Below are positions 11,701 to 21,066 of a DNA stretch of 64,000 bases, piece after piece. The notes beneath the pieces were generated by a model that searched no databases, was not told the DNA's origin, and saw only the letters and a program-made list of their open reading frames with translations. Every line of letters starts with the position of its first letter. Within the stretch, counting starts at the first letter, position 1. A program made the position numbers and the translations under genes. The stretch lies in the NCBI RefSeq assembly GCF_024323335.1, contig NC_066580.1, positions 90,458,547 through 90,522,546 on the forward strand. Direction: 5' to 3'. Source of the DNA: Lathyrus oleraceus (lineage: Eukaryota > Streptophyta > Magnoliopsida > Fabales > Fabaceae).

Positions 11701-12087
11701 CATTGCATCCATTTTCTCGTGAACATCTGAGCCTTCAGAAGCTTCGGAGTGATAGATGGTGTCGTCTACCCTAGGCATGGTATGCACGACAGGAGGAACA
11801 GGTATAGGGACCGGGCTAGATGCCGGCATTTGTGCAAATGTTGGAGCTGGCAGATCAGGCATGAAGCCAGGAGGCATCCCCCAAGGAAAACCGGGAGGCA
11901 TGGCATTTGGCTGCTGGGCACTGACAGGCACCGACGAAGTAGCTATCTCTGATATAACCGTCCGCTGAACGGGAGTTGCTGGCTGAGGAGCAGGCTGATT
12001 CTGAGCAGCAAGGAGTTGCTCCATCAGAGCGCCAAGTCTGGCGACTTCATCTCTCAAACTCTGGTTCTCTTGTTCCAATTGCTCCAT
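8779..12087 (-). CDS. gag: Element A Gag-protease polyprotein
   Basis: The frame gives 1102 residues from the ATG at 12087, chosen because a gag-like N-terminal coiled coil (MEQLEQEN...) begins there. The frame stays open upstream to 12228 with a distinctive HRYYTRVNSARI stretch, so a longer start or a splice from ORF1 is possible. A proline-rich linker is followed by the capsid-like core (a stretch around LLIHYFQDSLSGAALRWY), a Gln-rich linker, and an atypical zinc knuckle C-X2-H-X5-H-X4-C starting at C480. Next comes an aspartic protease with DTGSS at residue 857. The C-terminus carries IPGGVCHNW just before the intron. Gag forms the particle and packages RNA; the protease cleaves the polyprotein. 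The stop sits at the intron donor. No frameshift is seen. Confidence 0.94.
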   Translation of the reverse strand: MEQLEQENQSLRDEVARLGALMEQLLAAQNQPAPQPATPVQRTVISEIATSSVPVSAQQPNAMPPGFPWGMPPGFMPDLPAPTFAQMPASSPVPIPVPPVVHTMPRVDDTIYHSEASEGSDVHEKMDAMNDQFLELRKELRTLRGKDLFGKSAAELCLVPGVKIPVKFKVPDFEKYKGNTCPLAHLVMYARKMSTQTDNDQLLIHYFQDSLSGAALRWYMSLDSVNIRSFNDLGEAFVKQYKYNVDMAPDRDQLRSMSQKDKESFKEYAQRWRELAAQITPPLEEKEMTKIFLKTLGSFYYERMVASAPSDFTEMVNMGMRLEEGVREGRLAKDDGSSSKRYGAFKRKEGEAHAVQSQPKHRRPSVQRKPAHRARHQHQVASVAPVFKDNAQQYQHQQQYPQPQYQQQQQRPQQQAYQPRGSTTNQANVNYDRKKVSFDPIPMTYTELYPSLLERKLVSPRDPPAIPANPQWWYKPDQHCVYHSGAPGHNVENCFPLKNKVQDLMRSGILSFEDSNPNVTRNPLPSHGKSVNMIQEDLGKYKVKYISHIRQSLVDLHKMLCQHSYLEHNHDKCRVCSVNRLGCDQVRKELQIMLNEGTIEILQNRNVDTVEPEVSVISPVFKLPEPVVIRYNSNKPKASPALIIKPAGPVPYSSDKAVPFRYNPVAVQDGVEVPLPSTSVTTIADVSGLTRSGRVFSAPAKAVASESVERPVGTAVNVQNPALDVAKPSPSVQKTPVSSDGPSGIVDEESDEMLRLIRKSEYNIVDQLLHTPSKISILSLLLNSEPHRESLQKVLDLAYVDHDVTLEQFDSIVANITACNTLSFCDADLPEEGRDHNMALHISMNCKSDAMSNVLVDTGSSLNVLPKSTLSRLSYQGPPMRQSGVVVKAFDGSRKTVIGEVDLPIKIGPSDFQITFQVMDIHPSYSCLLGRPWIHEAGAVTSTLHQKLKFVKNKKLVVVGGEKALLVSNLSSFSYIDAEDEVGTQFQALSIDKPIEKKSPSFTSYRDAKLAIECGAVAGLGKVLELEDNRSRAGIGYGSGACNEQGLFTSGGFIHADQPAEEEAAAIIEEEDAEDLNNFVIPGGVCHNWVAVDVPTVIHRSE

Positions 12088-12384
12088 AATCCTTGCAGAG
12101 TTGACTCTCGTATAATACCGGTGAGTCAGCTTGTCTTCAAAATAAATGAAGATCAAAGGGTTAGAACCAGAAGACCAGAAAAATGGGTACCTGTTTATGC
12201 AAGAATGATGCATGAAATGCTTGTGCAAATGCTTTGATTTTCAAGGAACCCTTAGGGTTTTGTTTGCAATATTTTGAATATTAAACATTTTGATTGCTCA
12301 TGGAAAATATTTCATTCAAAAATATTAAGACAAAGAAGTACAGCATTCTTTTAAATATTACAAAGAGAAAAGGTAAATAACATC
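12088..12384 (-). other. Spacer between ORF1 and gag of element A
   Basis: This stretch of about 300 bases separates the ORF1 stop from the gag ATG. The gag-proximal 141 bases are open in the gag frame; the rest is AT-rich with no motif I can name. ORF1 and gag are in separate frames, so translation of gag needs re-initiation, an internal start or splicing. Confidence 0.6.
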
Positions 12385-13833
12385 CTATGGATCCCTATCA
12401 GCTCGGGATGCTGGAAGACGAGAAGTGTACAACTTCTTGATCTCTCTCTCATAGGCAGCCTCCATATCAGCCTTCTCTTTCGCAAGTTGATCATACTTCC
12501 TTTTCCAGAATTTGGAGGACTGAGGAAGCAGAGAAGTCCAAGCGTCGTTCGAATCGTCGATCACTCGGTGCTCAAGAAATTCAATCATATCATCCTTCTC
12601 CTTGAGCTGCTGCAGCAATTCCTCCCTCTCACGGATCCAGGCACGCGAAAGGTCTTCTTCTCTCAACTCCTCTACACGTTGGGTAGGGAGGGTTGAAGGC
12701 CCAGCCACATCCAACAGTGTAGGTCTTGGATGATCATATGGCATCAGGTAGGTAGCAGCCCTCTGTCTGACCCAAGAGGTATATGGCTCCAAAGCAATGC
12801 AGTTCTTTGGACCCAATTCATTCCTACTCTTTATGCGAATATTGCGCCAAGCGCGGACAAATCTGGCTTTCAGGCCTTGGGGATCTTTACCCTCCTGAAA
12901 GAATACACCTTCTAACAGAATGTTATAGGGTTTATCCTTTAGGGGGAACCCAAGCTGACGACGTGCAAGCGTAGGATTGTAGGTAATCCCACCACATGTA
13001 CCAAGAAGAGGCACATTAGGGAATTCACCACAAGAGTTAATGATCTGGACGGTATCATACACGCGATCATACCAGGTGATATCATCATTGGTGAGAGACA
13101 TGAGCCTCTGAGACCACCGTAGACATCCCTTGTTCTCCTTGAAAGCAACTGTCTGCGGCAAGTGCGAAATAAACCACTTGTACAGCAGGGGTAAACAGCA
13201 GACAATGACTCCTCCATTCTTCATATTCCTCAGATGCAAGGAGACATATGCATCACCCAACAAGGTCGGAACCGGATTAAGAACTGAAAAGATCCTAATG
13301 GCGTTCATGTCGACGAACTTGTCGAAGTTGGGAAACAGCACCAATCCATAGATGAGTAATACAAATAGAGCCTCAAAGGCATCCTCACTCATGGCCTTCC
13401 CATAGAAAGTGGCTTGAGCAATAAGGAACTCGGAAGGAAAACCTTGAATTCCGCCTTTGATAGTCAGATTAGCTCTAATCAGATCTTCATCTATGTGCAA
13501 CAGGCTGGAAATCTCTCGAGCAGATGGAATACTCTCTAGGCCACTGAACGGCACTTGGTCCAGAATCGGAATCCCAATGAGGTGAGAGTATTCTTCCAAA
13601 GTTGGCAACAACTGGAAGTCCGGAAATAAGAAGCAATGATAGAGTGGATCATAGAACTGAGCAAGAGTGCTCATCAATCCCTCATCCACCTGAGTAGTCA
13701 GCAACGGCAGGAGCTTCCCATAGCGAGCCTTGAAACCCAAGGGATCTAATACATACGATGTCAGATTCCTTAACTCTTTTACATCGGGCTGCTTAAAGCT
13801 GTACTTCTTTGTATGCCTTTTCGGTCTTTCCAT
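12385..13833 (-). CDS. ORF1: Element A ORF1 protein (Ogre-specific, plant-mobile-domain-like)
   Basis: A separate frame upstream of gag is a hallmark of Ogre elements, with unknown function. From the ATG at 13833 it encodes 482 residues; the frame is open upstream to 13941, but the basic MERPKRHTKKYSF start looks more natural. The N-terminal two thirds resembles the plant mobile domain family found in transposon-linked plant proteins (later grouped under DUF7745 as I recall). It contains the phrase FYDPLYHCFLFPDFQLLPTL followed by EEYSHLIGIPI. The last 110 residues are rich in Glu, Lys and Leu and look like a coiled coil. No catalytic motif is visible. The frame has no internal stop. The domain name is from memory and was not searched. 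Confidence 0.85.
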   Translation of the reverse strand: MERPKRHTKKYSFKQPDVKELRNLTSYVLDPLGFKARYGKLLPLLTTQVDEGLMSTLAQFYDPLYHCFLFPDFQLLPTLEEYSHLIGIPILDQVPFSGLESIPSAREISSLLHIDEDLIRANLTIKGGIQGFPSEFLIAQATFYGKAMSEDAFEALFVLLIYGLVLFPNFDKFVDMNAIRIFSVLNPVPTLLGDAYVSLHLRNMKNGGVIVCCLPLLYKWFISHLPQTVAFKENKGCLRWSQRLMSLTNDDITWYDRVYDTVQIINSCGEFPNVPLLGTCGGITYNPTLARRQLGFPLKDKPYNILLEGVFFQEGKDPQGLKARFVRAWRNIRIKSRNELGPKNCIALEPYTSWVRQRAATYLMPYDHPRPTLLDVAGPSTLPTQRVEELREEDLSRAWIREREELLQQLKEKDDMIEFLEHRVIDDSNDAWTSLLPQSSKFWKRKYDQLAKEKADMEAAYEREIKKLYTSRLPASRADRDP

Positions 13834-14811
13834 GTCTGAAAATTTTGCAAATAACCCTTTAAGTTCCTTGAAAATTTTCTCTTTTTGATGACATGAATGC
13901 GGATGAATGCGTGAATGCATGAATGCAACAAACACACTCAAGGATCAAACAAAGCACACCAAACAAAGGTCGTGGGAAAGCTCTATGTATCCCTAATATC
14001 AATCATCCATTTTGGTGGATTTAGGTTTTCACCTTATCGACACCCAAGTTCCATTGATATTAACGGTACATGAACCGGTTCAAACATTCCTAATATCAAC
14101 CAGCCGCTTTGGTGGATTTTAGGTTTTACACCTGATCCGGGATCCATTGATATTAACAATGTTTGAACGACTCAACCACGAATCAAGGGTTTGTTGAGAG
14201 TCACGAGCATGGAGTCTCGGTTAAGAACCACCCAAAGGGAGTGTACTAGGGTTTAAACCTGCCAGACATGTTCTATCAGAGGTTCCCATAATCATCGTTC
14301 CATCTTTCGAATATTATCGGAGGAACGAATACTCGTATTCCAAGAATATTCTCAAGAGAAACTCTTATGAGTGTAGTATCGCGTAACAATCGTATCAGAA
14401 CTGACATCTGAACGACCTCCGCACTACGGTCCTAAAAAATAGGCCAAGATGGATTTGGTAAACTAAGGTCCTTGGCTTCTGCGGAACATGATTGAAAGAA
14501 TAATGCCTAACCACAAATAACTTGTGTGACATTATTAGTTCAACATGACCTCCACCAAGTGAATGGACTCGCAAGTCAACTGGCTAAGGACTACTCCACA
14601 CCAGTCGACAAGACTATGCCATTCTCCTATCCTAGAGAGCACTCGAGTTCGGGTATAGAACTCATCTCACAGATCACCAAAGCAAACAGCAAATGTATAT
14701 CAAGCAATTCACACATTACAATCAATACATTCATCCCAAATTGTACAAAAATATGTCAGAAATGACAAATAATAACATATATCACAACAAGGGTGAAAAG
14801 TAGGCAATACA
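13834..14811 (-). other. Element A leader between primer site and ORF1
   Basis: Non-coding leader. Near 13994-14155 it holds two tandem blocks of about 97 bp, each bounded by the inverted arms TAATATCAA and TTGATATTA. The remainder has no coding frame of note and no other feature I recognise. Confidence 0.7.
13994..14155. repeat. Duplicated leader block with inverted arms
   Basis: Copy 1 has arms TAATATCAAT (13994-14003) and ATTGATATTA (14053-14062). Copy 2 has TAATATCAA (14091-14099) and TTGATATTA (14147-14155). Between the arms both copies share GGTGGATTT and AGGTTTT words but have diverged. Each could fold into a stem of 9-10 bp. Confidence 0.75.
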
Positions 14812-14836
14812 ACCAGGGATTCTGGGTTCGATCCCC

Positions 14837-14854
14837 TCCCCAGTGAAGTCGCCA
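14837..14854 (-). promoter_or_regulatory. Element A tRNA-Arg primer binding site
   Basis: On the minus strand this reads TGGCGACTTCACTGGGGA, 6 bases after the LTR end. It differs from the Ogre site in element B (TGGCGACTCTGCTGGGGA) at only three positions; tRNA-Arg is the known Ogre primer. The complementarity extends further, to about 14812, into a T-arm-like sequence (GGTTCGATCCC), giving an unusually long tRNA match. Confidence 0.9.
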
Positions 14855-15237
14855 CTTTTCTGTAGCGGTGTATTCGTCGCTATATGATCTATCGATTAAA
14901 TCATAAGCTAAGAGATACATGAAAAATTTCGAGTCGCCACCGCACTTTTATTTATCCAAAGGACTGGCTAAAAAGCGAACAAAAGCCTAAGAAGTTTTAC
15001 ACGTAGAAAACTAATAAAAAGATCAGAGATTCTGGGTAAGGGGTAAATTACGCAATGGGAAGGTGTTAGGCACCCACTACGTCCTAGGTACTCCTAGGGA
15101 GCCCTTTTCACACTTGTTATGCAAAAATTATTATTTGTTATGACATAAAGATTGTGCAAACATGATTGGGATGATGAGAAAAGAATATACATTTTTTATT
15201 ATTTATTGGGTTCGAACGGATGAACCCGTTGCCTACG

Positions 15238-15255
15238 TACCTTCCATCAAAGGTA
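15238..15255 (-). other. U5 hairpin before TACGTAGGCA (element A)
   Basis: The + strand arms TACCTT (15238-15243) and AAGGTA (15250-15255) form a 6 bp hairpin. In element sense it is preceded by GAACTACGGCGTTCTGAT and followed by CGTAGGCA. The same context with other stem sequences occurs in the LTRs of B (28283, 28622) and D (61341). Confidence 0.75.
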
Positions 15256-15886
15256 AGGATCAGAACGCCGTAGTTCGGCTAAAAGATTTCCAAAAGTGGG
15301 TTAGGTTCAATTTTAAACACAAACCCTAGGTCTTACGTTATCCACGGGAGAAAACTCAACCTTATACAGACAACAACGTCCACCATGTGAGAACAGCTTC
15401 GACTTGCCAGGGAGGGGTTAACCCTATAATAGGCAAGGAAGGCTTACAATTCAATCACTAAAGACAGAAGGTGAGATTAACATCAACCACTAAGATAAAT
15501 CAAACCTATAGCTCATGTATGAAAGCATTAATGGACAAAGCCAAAACAAGTGAATGAGTGTAATTACTGATTATGATTATGAAAATGAAGTCAAAATATG
15601 ATTAAGATCAATTCAAATAAGTATTATGAAATGGAGTTTGAAAAAAGTCAAGGACTTGAGTCCAGGTTTTTAGTTTGAAAAGCATGAAGATGTTTGCACA
15701 ACACTTATGTCAAGTTTGAAAGATAAAGTGTGAAAAGTCTAGAACATAATGAATGATGAATGGATGAGGGACGGATAGTAAAACTTCTTAGAAGGTTCAC
15801 TTCTTGAAATCATATAGCAGATGATTCAAGTGTGTCCTTTGGAATAGCAAATAACAAACAAACAAAAAGAAAGACGGATACCGGAT

Positions 15887-16620
15887 GCCAATCAATGGTC
15901 TTATACCAATCTCCTAAAATAAAACGGGATATCTGATGCCACTCAATGGTCTTACACTAATCTCCACAGGCAAAGAAATAAAAAGCGGATACCGGGTACC
16001 AATAGATGGATTTACACCAGTCTCCTAAAACAGAACAGGATATCAGATGCCACTCAATGGACTTATACTAATCTCCTCAGAAGAAAACAAAAATGAAACA
16101 TGGAAGTCAACTGCCAATCTGTCTGGACTTAGGTTAACTCCAAAGTATGGTCCTAGGAAATCCAATGCCACATTACAGGGACTTACAATGGATCCTCACA
16201 TACAAGAACAAAAGCGACAATATGATCACAGGTATGCAAATGCCAACTTACAGGGACTTATAATTGCAACCTCTCATACAAACAGATGAACAAACTATGA
16301 TCACAGGAAAGCAGATGCCAACTTACAGGGACTTATAACTGCAACCTCACATGCAAATCAAACAGATCAAATTATGATCACAGGATAACAGATGCCAACT
16401 TACAGGGACTTACAACTGTATCCTCACATACGAAACCAAACAGATCAAACTATGATCACAGGACAACAGATGCCAACTTACAGGGACTTACAACTGTATC
16501 CTCACATACAAACAGATAAAACAGAAGATATGAGTGACCAATGAGGTCTTACACTCTATCCTTCCATATCACAGGAGCAAACGCCAAAGTAATGGACTTA
16601 CAATTGTCCTCAATGGGCAA
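15887..16620 (-). repeat. Minisatellite in element A LTR (about 60-65 bp unit)
   Basis: About ten degenerate units contain GATGCCAACTTACAGGGACT and variants, spaced 60-65 bp. In element sense the core is GTAAGTCC...TTGGCATC. This matches the shorter repeat in the B LTR at about 28369-28560 (GTAAGCCCAGCGATTGGCAT), so both LTRs inherited the repeat and A amplified it. Confidence 0.8.
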
Positions 16621-18769
16621 ACAATAATGATAACATCACAAAACAAATGAGATGATCATGCACTAATGGCAATTGATGATGATAAATGCATAGCATACAA
16701 GCAAACAAGTGCATATGAAGCAATCAATCAATCAATGAATATCAAACAGCACACTCTATAGCCAAACAATGGGGTCTCACACAAGAGGGTTTGACTTTAA
16801 AAGTCCACTGTAATGGGTAAAGGTCGCTCTTAACTTGGCCATTGAGGGGCTCAGGTGAAGCAGATGAAAAGGAGATGAGGGGTGTGCCTCATTGCTTCAA
16901 TCTCAAATCAGAGAGAGCATCAAAGAAAGTGTGGGAGTTCAGAAAGTAGGAACTCTCTCCACATTATTGACTCGATTAGATCTTGGGTATTTATCTCATT
17001 GCTTCAACCATGTAATGGGAGCAAAGAGAGGACACACTGAATAGTGGGGGATAGATTGCTTATCCCTACCTTCCACCAATTGCCTTACTTGAAGGACTTT
17101 TCCTGCTTAGGACAAATATAAACAAACACAGGCATTGCCTCTTATGGAGGACTTCAGACAGTTTGCCCGGTCAAATAACAGACCGGGTCTCCAGACTACA
17201 TGAAGAAGAAGTATTTATACCTCAAAGCAAATGCTAAAAAAGCAAAGCAAGCAAGTTCAGAGAACTTAGGCAACTAAAGTACCTGCAAAAGTCAAACTCA
17301 TTAGTAAACAAGTCAACAGTAAAAATCAAAAGGAAATAACCCAATAGTCAACCACAGAAGGGACCAATTGTGCAAGGCACAAAGACTCAAGCATATGAGT
17401 CACCTACAAAACAAATGTTAGCACAATATAAACAATTCAAATCAAGCACATTAGAATGATCCTCAAGGCATTGATGCTTAACCTGAAACAGATGAACTCA
17501 ACATAAGCTCAGAAGACCACTAGGACTAGCCTAGGGTCAAAGATAAAAGAAAAAGTCAAGGCAGCAAGAAAAAGTCAACCCAAACCAAGTTTAATCATTC
17601 AAGAAGCATTCTCAAATGGATTCATAATTATATCATGCATCATGGTCATTTCATATGCAAAAGGATGCAAAGCATGGCAAGAGAAGCACACAAAAGTCAA
17701 CAGCAAAGACTTCATCCAAAAGTCAACTCAACCAATTTCAAAAATCATGAAATAAATCACACTCAATCCTAACATCTAACATGGTATACATGTAAAATTT
17801 CATGGCATTTGGATGAGAGGAAGGCAGTCAATGAAATTCATGAAGTCAAATCAAATTCAAGTAAGCATGGTGAAAGTCAACAAGCATGGGTCAACTTCAA
17901 AAAATCATATCAATTTGAAAACAGAAGAGAAATGAATGAGATTAACACCAATGCAAAGCTTGAGATGTCTAGTCATCACATATGAAATTTCATGGACATA
18001 CAATATGATTTGAGAATTTCACAAAGGATTTGGCAAGGCATAGCACAAAAAGTCAACAAATGACCACATATGGAAGAAAATTCTCAATCAAATGGAAAAC
18101 AGCAAGATTAATTCCAAGAAAATTCATACATCAACTAGACATGTAAAGGATCATTCATGCAAAATTTCAAGTGATTTGGATAAGAGGAAGCATGTGAACA
18201 AAAATTGGGAAAATGCATGATCATGGTATAGCACCAAATGTAACACATAACTTCAAAAAATCAAAGCTCTCAATCCACAAATGAGAAATGCACAAACTTT
18301 ATACCAAAATGAAGGTCAATGTGTCTAGTTTCACCACAAAAAATTTCAAGCTCAAAGGATATGTCATGAGTATTTCACAAAGAGAATGGCACAAGGTATC
18401 AATCATGCACACATGTGAAGAAAATAATTATCATTAAAAATCCAGCCAATGGAAAAATAATTAAAAATCACAATAAAATTCTAGACTCATTTGTGATCAT
18501 GTGTAAAAAATTTCATAATTTTTTGATGAAAATTGAATGAGAAATAAATTGTGGAACTTGATGAAATAATTGGATGAAATGTGAACAAAATGCATGGTCA
18601 AGCAAAGTCAACAATGGCAGAGTTGTAATTCTGGACTCATTAATCAAAACTACTGCGTTTTGATGCATGGAAACGGAATGTTCTCATTGGCCAACGGCCA
18701 ATGGAACAGTAAACACCAAAGAAACTTCATATTTTCTGATTTTTAGAAACCCTAGTGTTTAACATATAG

Positions 18770-20650
18770 CAGGGCAGCTCAAAATGCTCATCTTCAATTG
18801 ATTATCATGGCCAACAAACCTCAAGCAAAATCACACAGACCAACATGGTAACACAAATGTGGTATTCATGCAGCATAGAACAACAGCAACCAACAAGACA
18901 ATATGGGAAAGGTATGAGTTCATCATCATAAAAACGAACTTCAAGCAACATCACACAATAACATGGCATTGGGAATACTCATACTGCAACCAAACAACAG
19001 CATACAAAGTGCTTCACATGGTCATGAGGTTTCAAACAGCAGCAAGGCAACAGCATGGGATCGTGTAATCATCAACATGTAACCAAATGAAATAAACAAA
19101 CAGCATTCAACACAAGCAAACATAATATGAATCAAGGTGGATTTCTGGGCATGTTCCTAGAGTTTCAAACAAGCAACAACATGGTTTCAGCATTGTAAGC
19201 ATCGAATTTGGCAATGTCTAGCAGCAAGTAATCAGTCAGCATACCACACATAAACATGGAAAAATCCTGGACAGGGTAGTTTCGAAACAGCCAGCATTGA
19301 CATATTCATCATCATCATGTTCATCAAAACAATAGCACAAAACAGCATAGCAGTTGTACTCAACAGCAACACAAAAATCGACCAGCCACAACAGCATCAT
19401 CATAACAGCAGCAGGCACATATTCATGTTGTCACCAATCATAAAAACGAAATGACTCGACAAAACCACACAAACAATATGGCATTGGGAAATGGTTAAGG
19501 TTTCAACAGCTGCAGGGCATGTGCAGCAACAACATGTATCATGTATTCTCATGCTTCCAACACAAACAACAGCAGGGCAAATAAATGTTCATCAATCATC
19601 ATCATGTAATCATTAATCAATATTCTATCATGGCAAACCACATAGCAGCTAAACAACAGCATACAGCACGAACAAACATAACATGAATTATGGTGGATTT
19701 CTGGACATGTCCATAGAGTTTCAAACAAGCAGCAAAATTTATGTTCCAGCTTTATCAATCAGTCAAAAACCAACAGCAACATGGAATTTCAAGCACCAAA
19801 AGACAAACAGCATGAACAAGTGATTGTGATATTCATATTGCAAACAGACAACAGCAACATTCATGTTTTAAAACTGCAGCAAGGTTTAGCATGGCATCAA
19901 TGTGTTCATCCATATCCAAACAAAATTTGATCAGCATACAATCAACATGGTATTGGCTCAGGTAATATCAATTAGCAACTGAATAAACACGAGCATAGCT
20001 CCATGTAATTAATATTGAGGTCATGGTAATTGCAGTTCCAACAACACATAACTGATATGGCATTGTTAATGTCCATAATGCAACCAAACAACAGCATACA
20101 ATATGTTCATGCATACTTAGCTAGTAACAAACCAACACACATTCAAGCACAATTTGGACAAATTCATCATAACAGCAACAGGGGACATTCAACAATTAGC
20201 ATCATGAACTAAACCAAGCATACAACTGCATAGCATAATGATGGACAAAATAGTTGGTTTAAACAACAGCAAAGCATCATAACAGCAGTAGCAACATTCA
20301 TCATAACAGCAGGGTTTTAGCATAGCAGCATTATCAATTCATTATCATCCAATGTCCATCACCAAATCAAGCAAAACAAACAAAAGCATATAGCAGCATA
20401 GGATTTGGCAATGTGTAGCAACATGTTCAATCTTCAAACAAACATTAACCAAGCAAATCAACATAACAGCATCAATAAGCATCAGGCATCAAGGATGTGG
20501 GATCATAATTTCATTAAATCCATGCTAGCAAGATAAAACGAGCAGAATCATGTTTGAACACACAAAATGAAATGAAGATTTCTTGGCCAAAACACAACCA
20601 GATTAAGCATGCTTTAGTTCTCTAGAATCACCATAAAAAGATCTTTCAAA
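18770..20650 (-). repeat. CAACAGCA-rich expanded region in element A LTR
   Basis: This is A+C-rich, low-complexity DNA with many CAACAGCA/CATCATAACAGCA words. Larger duplications of roughly 510-580 bp are visible: ATGGCATTG phrases recur near 18963, 19478 and 20058, and a GTGGATTTCTGG-to-CAAACAAGCA block occurs at about 19137 and 19693. It accounts for much of the extra LTR length. No gene is apparent. Confidence 0.65.
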
Positions 20651-21060
20651 AACATACTATAGCATAGCAAATGATTGAACTCGAATGCTTACTTGATTTT
20701 TAAGAAATTGAGATGCAGCAGTTGTTTGAAGATCCTAAGCTCAGACAGAAGTTCCCTTGGCCTTGCAATGATGGAGGATGAAGCTATTTAAGTTCAAGAA
20801 CGCTTGGAGTTGAGGGAATCACGATCTGCCATATGAAGGGGTTGAAGAAAACAGAGTGAACAGGAGCTGTCACAGGTGATGAATGGGGGTTCAAAGGTGC
20901 TCTAAATGATGTTTGGATGATGGTGGAACCAAGGTTGGCTCAATGGTTTTCAAGGGTTTTGCAGAATTTCGTTTTTGCCCAAAAATACCATATGAGAGTG
21001 AGAGTCTATTTCTGTTTGGTGGCTGCCCAAAACTAGGGTAGAAATGTGACAGAAGAAGGC

Positions 21061-21066
21061 TTATAT
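21061..21066 (-). promoter_or_regulatory. Probable TATA box of element A LTR
   Basis: On the minus strand CCCATATAAGCC lies about 1.3 kb inside the LTR, followed about 30 bases later by a C/T-rich stretch suited to transcription start. It would place U3 at roughly 21030-22367. Only the motif and its position support this. Confidence 0.5.

Noticed and set aside
14812..14854. A tRNA-Arg gene
   Set aside because: Only a 3' half is present, it includes the non-genomic CCA end, and it sits at a primer site; it is retroelement-derived.
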